A DNA stretch of 64,000 nucleotides from Candidatus Treponema caballi (GCA_018066285.1 JAGHRS010000019.1:62001-126000); one strand, 5' to 3'; counted from the first letter of the stretch, positions 42,932 through 51,377 are shown. The notes: generated by a model not told the origin, from the letters alone. Translations and numbers: made by a program.

Positions 42932-44533
42932 ATGTCATCAGTTTTCATTTTAGGTGCGGGACTCATGCAGCGTCCTGCAATTGAGGCGGCTCACCGTCTC
43001 GGATACAAGGCGGTTGTCGCTGACGGAAGCCCGAAAGCCCCCTGTGCTGTCCTCGCTGATACGTTTGTCCATATTGATCTGAAGGACCGTGACGCGCTGT
43101 ATGCATATGCGCTTTCCATTAAGGATGAGCTTGAAGCTGTTTTCACAGCCGGAACTGACTTTTCCGCGTCTGTTTCATATGTTGCAGAAAGACTTGGGCT
43201 TAAGAGCCATCCGTTTGAGGCTGCACTTAACGCCAGTGACAAGATCAGGATGCGTCGCGCTTTTGCTGAACATGGTGTTCCGTCTCCTGTATTCTGTGAA
43301 ATCACTTCTGATGAGTGGAATGTCTGTGTTGCTGAAACTGGTGCGGGGCATCATGCTGCTCAGAAACTGCTTGAAAATGCAGGATTTGCAGATTTTCCGC
43401 TTGTCATAAAGCCAGTAGACAATATGGGTGGCCGCGGCTGCCGCATGATCAACGATGCTGCTGAACTTTCAGATGCTGTTTCTGAAGCTTTGAAATATTC
43501 CCGCTCAGACCGCGCTGTCCTTGAAGACTACATGAACGGGCCTGAGTTTTCCATTGATGCGCTTGTCTTTAACGGAGAAGTGACCATTACGGGCTTTGCG
43601 GACCGCCATATATACTTCCCGCCGTATTTCATCGAAATGGGACACACCATGAGCACTGACATAGGTCATGATGACTGGAATGCGCTTGTCTCGTGCTTTG
43701 CATCCGGAATAAAGGCGCTGGGGCTTACGCATGGTGTTGCAAAAGCTGACATAAAGCTTACTCCCCGCGGTCCTATGATTGGAGAAATTGCCGCCCGGCT
43801 TTCAGGCGGCTACATGTCCGGCTGGACATATCCGTATGCGTCTGACTTTTTCCTGACCGAGCAGGCATTACTGCTTGCTCTTGGAAAGGAACCCCGTGAA
43901 ATCATGCAGAAACGCGTACCGACAGATATTCCCGGCATTTATGACGTGCCTTGTGTGCGTACAAGCGCAGAACGCGCGTGGCTTTCCATTCCTGGAAGAA
44001 TAAAGGATGTGCTTGGCCTTGAAGACGCCGCACAGAGCGCTTCCATCCGCGATGTCCTGCCACGCGTTTCAGCCGGTGACACCATCACGTTCCCGGTAAA
44101 CAATGTCGGAAAATGCGGCAACGTCATTTCTGTGGCGGATACGCGCGAGGCTGCTGTTGCTGCAGCTGAAAAAGCAATTTCTTCAATAATTGTGCGGCTT
44201 GAGAAAGACAATGCTGAAACAGACGCCTTCCTCTCATCTCCGCTTTCCACTGCATATCCGCCGTCAGCGTACCAGCTTGGTACAGATGTGTATGCGGAAA
44301 TAGATGCAATTGCCTCCGACGCGCGCTTAACGCTTTCAGCAGACTCTGTCCCCGCACTCCTCAAAGGTTTTGAAGACTGTGCCGACTGGAACAAACGGAC
44401 TGTAAAGCAGGCTCTTTCTGCAATTCATGCAGTATGTGGGGACTGCTCCGTACCGGAAAAGAAGTTTGTATGTGCACTTGTACGCGGGGGCATTCAGGGC
44501 GCGCTTTATGTCATTGATACGGAGGTCAGGTAA
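42932..44533 (+). CDS. ATP-grasp ligase-like protein
   Basis: A 533-residue protein. The N-terminal pre-ATP-grasp domain (MSSVFILGAGLMQRPAIEAA) and ATP-grasp core (FPLVIKPVDNMGGRGCRMI, EDYMNGPEFSIDALVF, KADIKLTPRGPMIGEIAARL) resemble carbamoyl-phosphate synthase and PurK/biotin-carboxylase relatives. Such enzymes join a carboxylate to an amine or thiol through an acyl-phosphate. The substrate is unknown; attachment of an amino acid to a sugar acid would fit the cluster. The last 130 residues form a helical tail of unknown role. GGGGAGG precedes the ATG. It is the fourth gene of the unit. Confidence 0.88.
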   Translation: MSSVFILGAGLMQRPAIEAAHRLGYKAVVADGSPKAPCAVLADTFVHIDLKDRDALYAYALSIKDELEAVFTAGTDFSASVSYVAERLGLKSHPFEAALNASDKIRMRRAFAEHGVPSPVFCEITSDEWNVCVAETGAGHHAAQKLLENAGFADFPLVIKPVDNMGGRGCRMINDAAELSDAVSEALKYSRSDRAVLEDYMNGPEFSIDALVFNGEVTITGFADRHIYFPPYFIEMGHTMSTDIGHDDWNALVSCFASGIKALGLTHGVAKADIKLTPRGPMIGEIAARLSGGYMSGWTYPYASDFFLTEQALLLALGKEPREIMQKRVPTDIPGIYDVPCVRTSAERAWLSIPGRIKDVLGLEDAAQSASIRDVLPRVSAGDTITFPVNNVGKCGNVISVADTREAAVAAAEKAISSIIVRLEKDNAETDAFLSSPLSTAYPPSAYQLGTDVYAEIDAIASDARLTLSADSVPALLKGFEDCADWNKRTVKQALSAIHAVCGDCSVPEKKFVCALVRGGIQGALYVIDTEVR

Positions 44534-44538
44534 CGAAA

Positions 44539-45576
44539 GTGTTTAGGAAAGCGCTGCTTATACTTACAGTTTTTTTCCTCGCCATAAGTGTGCTGCCGGC
44601 TGAAAATACCGTAAATGTCACTGCGTTTGCTGATGAACTTGATGTCCAGCTGTACTGGGATCCGCTTACAGGAAGCTGTATGTTTGAGAAGAACGGTCAT
44701 TCTGTTTCATTCCGTACCGGTGAAGAAATTGCGCTCTTTGATTATGCAACGTTTGCAATGATTGAAGCGCCGACAGTGAAAAAGGGCAGCCTGTTCATAT
44801 CCTCTGATTTTGCTGATAAGATTCAGGGTCTTTTTGACGCTCAGTCAAATGAAAGCCTTTTCAAAGTCGGTGCAATCCTGATAGATCCTGGTCATGGCGG
44901 AAAAGACCCGGGGGCAGTGGCGGAGCATACCATAAATGGGAAAAAAGTTACTGTCTGTGAAAAGGATATTACGCTTGCAGCCTCTAAAAAGCTGTACTCA
45001 CAGCTCCAGAAGGAGTATCCGGACAAGAAGATAGTCCTGACCCGCTCTGATGACCGCTATCTGTCGCTTGAGGAACGCGTTTCTATTGCCAATTCACTTT
45101 CCCTTGCTCCTGACGAAGCAGTTCTGTATCTGTCCATTCATGTGAACAGCGCGTTTGACAAGAAAGCTGCCGGTTTTGAAGTCTGGTATCTGAGTCCGGG
45201 GTACCGCAGAACGGTCATCAGCGAAGATGAAGTCGATGATGCATCCCTGCGCAATATCCTCAATTCCATGATGGAAGAGGAATACACGACAGAAAGCATT
45301 CTTATTGCAAAATACATACAGGATGGCCTTAATCTTGAAATCGGCGACAAAGTCCCCAACCGTGGCATCAAGCAGGAAGAATGGTTCGTAGTCCGCAATG
45401 CAAACATGCCGAGTGTACTTGTTGAGCTTGGATTTGTCTCAAATCCCGCGGAAGCAGCCCTGATGGTTGATGACGCTTACTTGAACAAGATGGTATCGGG
45501 CATATATAATGGCCTCGTTGCGTTTGTGACGCATTTTGAACAGTCCCGGGGATTTACGGGACTCCAGGAAAGGTAA
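44539..45576 (+). CDS. N-acetylmuramoyl-L-alanine amidase
   Basis: A 345-residue exported amidase_3 enzyme. It has a signal peptide (MFRKALLILTVFFLAISVLP, cleavage near PAE), a 70-residue AMIN-like start, then the zinc amidase domain with ILIDPGHGGKDPGAV, LYLSIHVNSAF and the glutamate in VLVELGFVSNPAEA. It should cut the bond between N-acetylmuramate and L-alanine in peptidoglycan. The start is GTG, six bases after the ATP-grasp gene, so it likely shares the transcript. It precedes the GerMN and flaA genes, the same order I recall from Treponema pallidum. Confidence 0.92.
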   Translation: MFRKALLILTVFFLAISVLPAENTVNVTAFADELDVQLYWDPLTGSCMFEKNGHSVSFRTGEEIALFDYATFAMIEAPTVKKGSLFISSDFADKIQGLFDAQSNESLFKVGAILIDPGHGGKDPGAVAEHTINGKKVTVCEKDITLAASKKLYSQLQKEYPDKKIVLTRSDDRYLSLEERVSIANSLSLAPDEAVLYLSIHVNSAFDKKAAGFEVWYLSPGYRRTVISEDEVDDASLRNILNSMMEEEYTTESILIAKYIQDGLNLEIGDKVPNRGIKQEEWFVVRNANMPSVLVELGFVSNPAEAALMVDDAYLNKMVSGIYNGLVAFVTHFEQSRGFTGLQER

Positions 45577-45580
45577 AACC

Positions 45581-46069
45581 GTGGATAAGAAGACCTCATT
45601 AATCACAAAAATCATCGTATTTTCATCGATTTTCGTCGTGACCTTTACCATTTCTCTTGTGTATATTCTGGTCCAGAAAACGGATGAAAGATTCGTCTGT
45701 CTTTTTGAATCGCTTGATGATGCAGAAATCCATGTCGAGACAAGATATGTTAACAGAATACCTGAAGAGGATGAAATCAAATGCTTCTTAAAGGAGCTTC
45801 TTCTCGGCCCCATGACAAACCGCTACAGACCGCTGTTTGCTAAAGGCACTACGCTTGAATCCTGCTTTATCCGCGATGGTGTTCTTTTCATTGATTTGTC
45901 TGAAAATGCACTTCTGAAATCCGGTTCATCATCTGAAACGGAACGTGCATGTGAACTGCTGAAAGAAAACATTATGAAGAATTTCAGTACGGTTACTGAC
46001 ATAAAGATTTTCATTTCCGGTACGGAAGCATATAGAAGAGATAACGTGTTAATCGTAGACGGAGACTGA
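45581..46069 (+). CDS. GerMN-domain membrane protein
   Basis: A 162-residue protein with one N-terminal membrane helix (about 10-32) and a single GerMN domain: VETRYVNRIPEEDEIKCFL, LLLGPMTNRYRPLFAKGT and VLFIDLSENALLKS. GerMN domains occur in envelope lipoproteins linked to peptidoglycan. Here there is no lipobox, so it is held by an uncleaved helix. I start it at the GTG at 45581, five bases after the amidase stop, with AGGAAAGG ahead. It is probably a partner of the amidase. Confidence 0.85.
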   Translation: MDKKTSLITKIIVFSSIFVVTFTISLVYILVQKTDERFVCLFESLDDAEIHVETRYVNRIPEEDEIKCFLKELLLGPMTNRYRPLFAKGTTLESCFIRDGVLFIDLSENALLKSGSSSETERACELLKENIMKNFSTVTDIKIFISGTEAYRRDNVLIVDGD

Positions 46070-46086
46070 TTTTCGTAGAAATTTCG

Positions 46087-46116
46087 TTGACAAAAGCAAT
46101 TGTCCTTTCGTATAAT
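46087..46116 (+). promoter_or_regulatory. Strong promoter of flaA
   Basis: TTGACA (46087-46092), 18 bases and TATAAT (46111-46116): both hexamers match the housekeeping consensus exactly. The start site should lie near 46123, leaving a leader of about 36 bases with AAGGAG before flaA. Confidence 0.85.
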
Positions 46117-46158
46117 CGAAAGTACAAGGCTACATCAATTTCTCATAAGGAGCTTTTA

Positions 46159-47262
46159 ATGAGGAAGAGTTTTATTGTTATTGCAATTGCACTCCTGCTT
46201 GTAGGATCATTTGCAATTTGTGAAGAAGGTGTTCTTATCGATTTTACAAAGTTGAGCGCAGATATTACGGTCAACAAAGCGAACGCCAAGACAGATGCTG
46301 ACGGTAACATCCTTGCTGATGAAAACCGCCACACAGTAATTGATTATGGTGCAACTGCAGGTGCAACATTCACAGAAGACCAGAAGTCACTGATGAAGAC
46401 ATCTCTCTATCTGGGTAACTGGGAAGTTGAGCTTAACTCTTCTGCAAGAAACGCTGTAAGTCTTTCCAACTCAGTTGTAAAGGCTGCTCCTGTTCGCACA
46501 GAGAAAGCAGGTCAGAATGAAGATGAGACTGTTGCAGTAACAGTTCCATTCGCAGGTCAGGAAGTCATGGGTGTACGCATTGTATTCCCTGAGACAAACG
46601 TAAACTCAAATGCAAAGGTTGTACCTCCATTTGAAATTCCTGCTTTCGATGCAATGGTTGACATTGATGATGATGGAAACTCAACAGGAAAGAATACTTC
46701 CGGTTCAACAAAGACCCGTTTCGAGGATGGCTATGGTGTTCTGAAGAATGTAGGAACAATCAAGTCAATCTCAGTAACAACAATGGGTATGAACTTCCCG
46801 CACGGACTGTATGTAATCCTTAAGGATACAGATGGTGTAACACGCCGCTACTTCATGGGTTACCTCGAGTTCGACGGATGGAAGGAACTGGTTTGGAACA
46901 ACCCGACATACATTACAGATATCCGTGCACGTGAAATCAGAGTATTCCCGATTTATCCACGCGGAACACCATATGTAAAGTTTGTTGGTTTCCAGATTAC
47001 ACGTGATGCAGCTGATGTTGGCGGAAACTTCGTCGGATACTTCAAGGACGTAAAGATCATCTACGATAAGGCACTCCTTACAACAGAGCGTGATATCGCT
47101 GATGAAGACCTGTGGGGTATTGTAACAGACCGTGAGTCTGCAAAGCAGGATTACGAGATGACAAGATTCGGTAACAAAGAAGTTGACCGCTATCTTGAAA
47201 AGGCAAAGTCAGCAACAGAAACAGGATTTACTTCAAGCATCCTTGCTGAAGTTGTTGACTAA
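46159..47262 (+). CDS. flaA: Flagellar filament outer layer protein FlaA
   Basis: FlaA forms the outer sheath of the periplasmic flagellar filament of spirochaetes. This 367-residue protein has a signal peptide (MRKSFIVIAIALLLVGSFA) and the FlaA domain with NWEVELNSSARNAVSLSNS, VRIVFPETNVNSNA and DGWKELVWNNPTYI. The codon choice is more uniform than in neighbours (many AAC, GAA and ACA), which fits high expression, as do the perfect promoter and AAGGAGC ribosome-binding site. A terminator follows at once, so it is a single-gene transcript plus read-through from the amidase side. Confidence 0.95.
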   Translation: MRKSFIVIAIALLLVGSFAICEEGVLIDFTKLSADITVNKANAKTDADGNILADENRHTVIDYGATAGATFTEDQKSLMKTSLYLGNWEVELNSSARNAVSLSNSVVKAAPVRTEKAGQNEDETVAVTVPFAGQEVMGVRIVFPETNVNSNAKVVPPFEIPAFDAMVDIDDDGNSTGKNTSGSTKTRFEDGYGVLKNVGTIKSISVTTMGMNFPHGLYVILKDTDGVTRRYFMGYLEFDGWKELVWNNPTYITDIRAREIRVFPIYPRGTPYVKFVGFQITRDAADVGGNFVGYFKDVKIIYDKALLTTERDIADEDLWGIVTDRESAKQDYEMTRFGNKEVDRYLEKAKSATETGFTSSILAEVVD

Positions 47263-47283
47263 CCAGAACTCCGACTGATATGA

Positions 47284-47317
47284 AAAAGACCGTCTTTTAT
47301 GGCGGTCTTTTTTTATT
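47284..47317 (+). terminator. Rho-independent terminator after flaA
   Basis: AAAAGACCG (47284-47292) pairs with CGGTCTTTT (47303-47311), followed by further T. Confidence 0.88.
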
Positions 47318-47371
47318 TTAAATCTGTTTGATGTTGTTTGTGATTTTCCATTTCATATAATAAAAGATGAA

Positions 47372-48064
47372 TCAGCGTGTTTTTCTGTAGTAATTGCAGC
47401 GTCCTCTTTTTTCTTCAAGCGTAACAAGGTTCATCTTTCGAAAGACCCACAGCATGATACGTGCTTTTTTGCCAACTTCGGTTTCTATAAGATCGTTGGC
47501 GCAGAAGCTTTCTGGAAGCGATGCGGGTAATAACGCAAGATAGTCCTCTTTTCCTGTGAACGTGCGGCGGCCTTTTATCTCACCTAATGATTTACCCGTT
47601 TTAATCCAGTTCTTCCTGAAGCGCCTGCTTTTGTTGACGAGCTGTACTGGTTCCGCTGTCCGCATGCGGTGTTCCACAACAGAAACGGAAAGAACTTCAA
47701 GTGTAAATCCTGGATGCAGCAGAATGGGGTAGAGACCGGTAAGTTCATCGAACATGCTGTATATATTCGGGCGCTTCGGACTTTTCCGTCTTGAAATACG
47801 GCCGCCGCCCTCATCTGTAAGCTCAATTGTCTTTTCTACCACAAGCGGATACACAAGTGTCACTTTGTGGGATTCAAGCAGGTCCCTGATTTTGGGATAC
47901 AGTTTTCCTAAGTTTGCTGTCTGTATCTCAATCACATCGCCGGTATCAGTTACAACATCACAAACGTACTTACCTGTGCTGACTTCGGTATGACCACCGT
48001 AAGTCATTGTATACATGTGTTTTAGCGTGTTGTGAAGGTCAGATTCGTTGTAGGTATTTATCAT
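47372..48064 (-). CDS. Hypothetical protein, possible nuclease-like fold
   Basis: A 230-residue soluble protein. Early sequence (YVCDVVTDTGDVIEIQTANL, then GKLYPKIRDLLESH and VTLVYPLVVEKTIEL) has the look of a restriction-endonuclease-like core with D and ExQ spaced as in PD-(D/E)xK folds. A basic RRKSPKRPN stretch and a C-terminal winged-helix-like region (ARIMLWVFRKMNLVTLEEK) follow. Function is unknown. I use the ATG at 48064, where a TATAGT -10 box sits seven bases upstream; a GTG at 48073 would begin inside that box. Confidence 0.78.
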   Translation of the reverse strand: MINTYNESDLHNTLKHMYTMTYGGHTEVSTGKYVCDVVTDTGDVIEIQTANLGKLYPKIRDLLESHKVTLVYPLVVEKTIELTDEGGGRISRRKSPKRPNIYSMFDELTGLYPILLHPGFTLEVLSVSVVEHRMRTAEPVQLVNKSRRFRKNWIKTGKSLGEIKGRRTFTGKEDYLALLPASLPESFCANDLIETEVGKKARIMLWVFRKMNLVTLEEKRGRCNYYRKTR

Positions 48065-48071
48065 AAAATTC

Positions 48072-48077
48072 ACTATA
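48072..48077 (-). promoter_or_regulatory. -10 element before 47.4 kb gene
   Basis: On the minus strand TATAGT ends seven bases before the ATG at 48064; no ribosome-binding site and no clear -35 are present. Confidence 0.35.
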
Positions 48078-48152
48078 CAAGGTTACTATACAGACGTATT
48101 GTCTCAAATTCTCCAATATCACCTTTTCCTTATATTATCTGCTTAAATTGTG

Positions 48153-48180
48153 TTGACTTTAGAATTTTTGGGGTTAAAAT
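48153..48180 (+). promoter_or_regulatory. Promoter of mraZ and the division cluster
   Basis: TTGACT (48153-48158), 16 bases and TAAAAT (48175-48180), directly followed by the three MraZ-type boxes. Confidence 0.65.
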
Positions 48181-48189
48181 AGTAAGTAA

Positions 48190-48216
48190 GTGGGAATTAG
48201 TGGAGAATAGTGGGTA
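48190..48216 (+). promoter_or_regulatory. MraZ operator: three GTGGG-type boxes at 10-base spacing
   Basis: TGGGA (48191), TGGAG (48201) and TGGGT (48211), each preceded by AG or GT, repeat with exactly ten-base period between the promoter and the mraZ ATG. MraZ proteins are known to bind such direct repeats upstream of their own gene, so the cluster is probably autoregulated. Confidence 0.7.
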
Positions 48217-48223
48217 AAAGTAG

Positions 48224-48667
48224 ATGGAATTACTTACTGGCGAGTACCGGAACACATTGGATGAAAAAGGACGTATTCTTTTTCCTTCACGCCTCCGGAC
48301 AGAAATTACAGGAAATGTACTCATCGTCACCAAGTCAATTGACAGCTGCTTGTGGCTCTATACTCCCGAAGAATGGAAAAGTCTTTCTGAGAAAATCATG
48401 GGGTCTGCATCCCCGTTTGATCAGAAGGCGCGCCTGGTTATCCGCCATTTGATTGCGCCTGCTCAGGAAGTTGAGTTCGATAAAGCCGGAAGGCTTTCAA
48501 TTCCCCAGAGTTTACGCGAGTATGCCGGTCTGTCTAAGGACTGCGTCGTTCTCGGTGTCAATCGCTTCATTGAACTTTGGGATGCAGCGAAATACCGTGA
48601 GTACAACGAGCAGAATGAATCTGCTCTTATTGACGCAACATCTTCACTGACTGACATCTGCTTCTGA
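48224..48667 (+). CDS. mraZ: Transcriptional regulator MraZ
   Basis: A 147-residue MraZ with two SpoVT/AbrB-like repeats: LTGEYRNTLDEKGRILFPSR near the start and QEVEFDKAGRLSIPQSLREY in the second half, each ending in a DKxGR-type turn. MraZ forms a ring that binds repeats before the division cluster. Three such repeats stand just upstream. It is the first gene of the cluster as usual. The 159 bases before it hold its promoter, the operator and the opposing promoter of the 47.4 kb gene. Confidence 0.96.
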   Translation: MELLTGEYRNTLDEKGRILFPSRLRTEITGNVLIVTKSIDSCLWLYTPEEWKSLSEKIMGSASPFDQKARLVIRHLIAPAQEVEFDKAGRLSIPQSLREYAGLSKDCVVLGVNRFIELWDAAKYREYNEQNESALIDATSSLTDICF

Positions 48668-48680
48668 GAGGCTTTTGGAT

Positions 48681-49658
48681 ATGGAGATTATCCACACACC
48701 TGTGTTGTTGCAGGAAACGCTGCGTTATCTGTCCCCTGTTGGAGAACCGTTTGAAAACTCCGCAGTGATGATTGATTCAACGCTGGGCGAAGGTGGTCAT
48801 TCTGAAGCTTTTTTAACTAAGTTTAATAATTTGCGCATAATCGGTTTGGACGCAGACAGTAAAATTCAGGCTCGGGCTAAGGAGCGTCTTGCATGCTTTG
48901 GTGGCCGGATGACTTTTCGCAATGTCTGGTTCAACGATTTTTACGCAGATTATCCTGAGGAACTGCCTCATCCGGATGTAATCCTGTTCGATCTTGGAAT
49001 TTCCGTGTTCCATTACGAGCGTTCCGGACGTGGTTTTTCTTTCAGATATGATGAACCTCTTGATATGCGGCTTGATCCAAGTGCAGGAGATTCTGTTGAA
49101 GTGCTGGTAAATACCATGCGTGAGGGAGAGCTTGCGGATGTGATTTTCCAGTACGGTGAAGAGCGTTATTCGCGCCGTATTGCCAAGGCTATAGTTCAGG
49201 CCCGTCAGCTGTCGCGGATTACTTCTTCAAAAGTGCTTGCTGATATCATCTATTCGGCAGTACCGGCTCAGTACCGTCACGGCAATATACATCCAGCCAC
49301 AAAGACTTTTCAGGCTTTGCGGATTGCCGTAAACGGGGAACTTGACCGTCTGCCGCGGGCACTTAATTCTGCTTTTGACTGTCTGAATGTCGGCGGAAAG
49401 ATGGGCGTCATTACGTTCCATTCTCTTGAAGACAGGATAGTTAAGAATACATTCAGGGATTGGGGTAAACAGTGTACCTGCCCGCCTGAACAGCCGATAT
49501 GTACGTGTGGTGGAAAGCCGCGTGCTGAATTGCTGACCCATAAGCCGGTTGCGCCGACTGATGAAGAGGTTTCTGAAAACTCTCCGTCGCGAAGTGCAAA
49601 GCTCAGGGTAATAAGGAAACTGAGGGAAAGGGAGGTTGTCCGGAATGAAGAAAAATAA
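48681..49658 (+). CDS. rsmH: 16S rRNA (cytosine-N4)-methyltransferase RsmH
   Basis: RsmH methylates N4 of C1402 in 16S rRNA. This 325-residue copy has HTPVLLQETLRYL, the SAM motif IDSTLGEGGHSEAFL, LFDLGISVFHYERSGRGFSF, FRYDEPLDMRL and TFHSLEDRIVKNTF, plus a CTCPPEQPICTC cluster. I start it at the ATG at 48681, nine bases after GAGAGG; a TTG two codons earlier is too close. It overlaps ftsL by 14 bp. Also called mraW. Confidence 0.96.
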   Translation: MEIIHTPVLLQETLRYLSPVGEPFENSAVMIDSTLGEGGHSEAFLTKFNNLRIIGLDADSKIQARAKERLACFGGRMTFRNVWFNDFYADYPEELPHPDVILFDLGISVFHYERSGRGFSFRYDEPLDMRLDPSAGDSVEVLVNTMREGELADVIFQYGEERYSRRIAKAIVQARQLSRITSSKVLADIIYSAVPAQYRHGNIHPATKTFQALRIAVNGELDRLPRALNSAFDCLNVGGKMGVITFHSLEDRIVKNTFRDWGKQCTCPPEQPICTCGGKPRAELLTHKPVAPTDEEVSENSPSRSAKLRVIRKLREREVVRNEEK

Positions 49659-49935
49659 AATGCTGTCTGATATCGGTGTTATATTGCTTGCTCTGTGCAT
49701 ACCGGCCCTTATGATTCTGGCTGGTGTTCAGACGCACCGCTATTCAGTCCTTGAAAAGCGGGTTGAGCAGCTTAATGAATCTCAGTATGAGATTATTGAG
49801 GAAAGCAACCGTCTGATTAGTGACATCAGTGTTTTGACGAATTCTGACCGCATTGAGAAGATTGCGACGGAAGAACTTGGAATGAGAAAAGCGGAAAGTG
49901 AAGAAATAATCCGCGTTGATATAAAGGGTAATTAA
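49645..49935 (+). CDS. ftsL: FtsL/DivIC-like septum protein
   Basis: A 96-residue protein with a short cytoplasmic start, one membrane helix (about 8-30) and a coiled coil (LEKRVEQLNESQYEIIEESN), ending with a conserved-looking RIEKIATEELGM. This is the shape of FtsL, which links FtsQ and the septal synthase. Identity rests on shape and on position between rsmH and murF, since sequence conservation in the family is low. GGGAGG stands ahead of the ATG. Confidence 0.85.
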   Translation: MKKNKMLSDIGVILLALCIPALMILAGVQTHRYSVLEKRVEQLNESQYEIIEESNRLISDISVLTNSDRIEKIATEELGMRKAESEEIIRVDIKGN

Positions 49936-49937
49936 GC

Positions 49938-51377
49938 ATGAGTTTGGTGGGAGCAGATTCATTGCTTTCACTGCAGGAAACACTTTCTGCAGTGAAAGCA
50001 AAAGTCTGTATTGGGAAAAACAGCTCAGAAACATTCTCTTTCACATCTGTTACGACAGACAGCCGTTCAGTAAAAGAAGGAAGTCTTTTTGTGCCTCTGA
50101 TTGGAGAAAATCAGGATGGACACAAATACGTTCTTCAGGCTGCTGAAAAAGGCGCTTCTGTCATATTTGCCGTTGAGCCTTCATGGAATGCTCTTCCGGC
50201 AGCAGACAAAAATGCTGTTGAAGAGAAGTGTGCCGTTATTTTTGTAGAAAATACCATGTATGCCCTTCAGGCTGCCGCTGCTGCGTATGTCCGTAAGTTT
50301 CCGGATCTTATCCGTGTGGGCATTACCGGCTCAAATGGAAAGACAACAACAAAAGAAATTGCCGTTTCTGTACTTTCAAAGCATTTCAATGTTATTGCCA
50401 CGCAGGGAAACTTCAATTCTGAGACTGGTCTGCCGCTTTCAGTGTTTAATATAAGGAAAGAACATCAGATTGGTGTGTTTGAAATGGGCATGAACCGTCG
50501 GGGTGAAATTACAGAACTGGCAAATGTTCTTTTTCCTGAGTTTGCAATCATTACAAACATTGGAACTGCCCATATCGGTATTCTCGGCTCAAAACATGCC
50601 ATAGCTGAAGAGAAAAAACAGATTTTTTCAAATTTTTCTTCAAAGAGCGTCGGATTTGTTCCTGAAAAAGATGAGTTTGCTTCATTCCTTCAGGATGTGA
50701 AAGCAGGTTCTGTAAAACTGTTCGGCCGTGTAAGCCAGGCAGCATCGGTAACTGATGTTGAATCTGCCGGTCTTGATGGAACGTCATTCCGCTATTACGG
50801 CAGACAGGTTACATTCCCGCTTCCTGGTACATACAATTTCAACAATATGCTCGCTGTCGTTTCTCTTGCGGAAACGCTCGGGCTTTCAAAAGACGAAATC
50901 ATTGCTGGTATTGAGTCTGTAAAGCCTCTGTTCGGTCGCAGCAACATCAGCCGCGGAACGTTTACTGTCGTAGAAGACTGTTACAATGCGAATGCCGAGT
51001 CAATGATGGAAGCTGTCAGCTTTTATGGTTCTGTCAGCGTGAAAGGAAAGAAAGTCTTTGTTCTTGCGGATATGCTTGAGCTTGGCGATGAGTCAGAGCA
51101 CATTCATGCGGAAACAGGCGCAAGAGCTGCCAGATCCGGTGCTGACAAACTGGTGTTTGTCGGCCCACAGATGCAGGCCGGCGCTGTTGCTGCTGAAAAA
51201 GCGGGAACCGGCGTTTCTGTTGTTTCCGAGAAAGATGTTTCTGATGCTGCAATCGCTACATTAGCTGAAAAAATTGCTTCCGAAGCCGCTGCCGGTGATC
51301 TTTACCTTGTGAAGGGTTCACGAGGAATGCGTCTTGAGCGCATAACGGAAGTGCTGAATAAGGCGGCTTCAAGATGA
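49938..51377 (+). CDS. murF: UDP-N-acetylmuramoyl-tripeptide--D-alanyl-D-alanine ligase
   Basis: MurF adds D-Ala-D-Ala to the peptidoglycan precursor. This 479-residue protein has the three Mur ligase domains: an N-terminal UDP-binding part (TTDSRSVKEGSLFVPLIG), the central ATPase with ITGSNGKTTTKE and VFEMGMNRRGEI, and a C-terminal domain (SRGTFTVVEDCYNANAESM). The DCYNAN motif separates MurF from MurE and MurD. It starts two bases after ftsL and overlaps ftsW by four. murE, murD, mraY and murG are missing from this cluster. Confidence 0.96.
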   Translation: MSLVGADSLLSLQETLSAVKAKVCIGKNSSETFSFTSVTTDSRSVKEGSLFVPLIGENQDGHKYVLQAAEKGASVIFAVEPSWNALPAADKNAVEEKCAVIFVENTMYALQAAAAAYVRKFPDLIRVGITGSNGKTTTKEIAVSVLSKHFNVIATQGNFNSETGLPLSVFNIRKEHQIGVFEMGMNRRGEITELANVLFPEFAIITNIGTAHIGILGSKHAIAEEKKQIFSNFSSKSVGFVPEKDEFASFLQDVKAGSVKLFGRVSQAASVTDVESAGLDGTSFRYYGRQVTFPLPGTYNFNNMLAVVSLAETLGLSKDEIIAGIESVKPLFGRSNISRGTFTVVEDCYNANAESMMEAVSFYGSVSVKGKKVFVLADMLELGDESEHIHAETGARAARSGADKLVFVGPQMQAGAVAAEKAGTGVSVVSEKDVSDAAIATLAEKIASEAAAGDLYLVKGSRGMRLERITEVLNKAASR

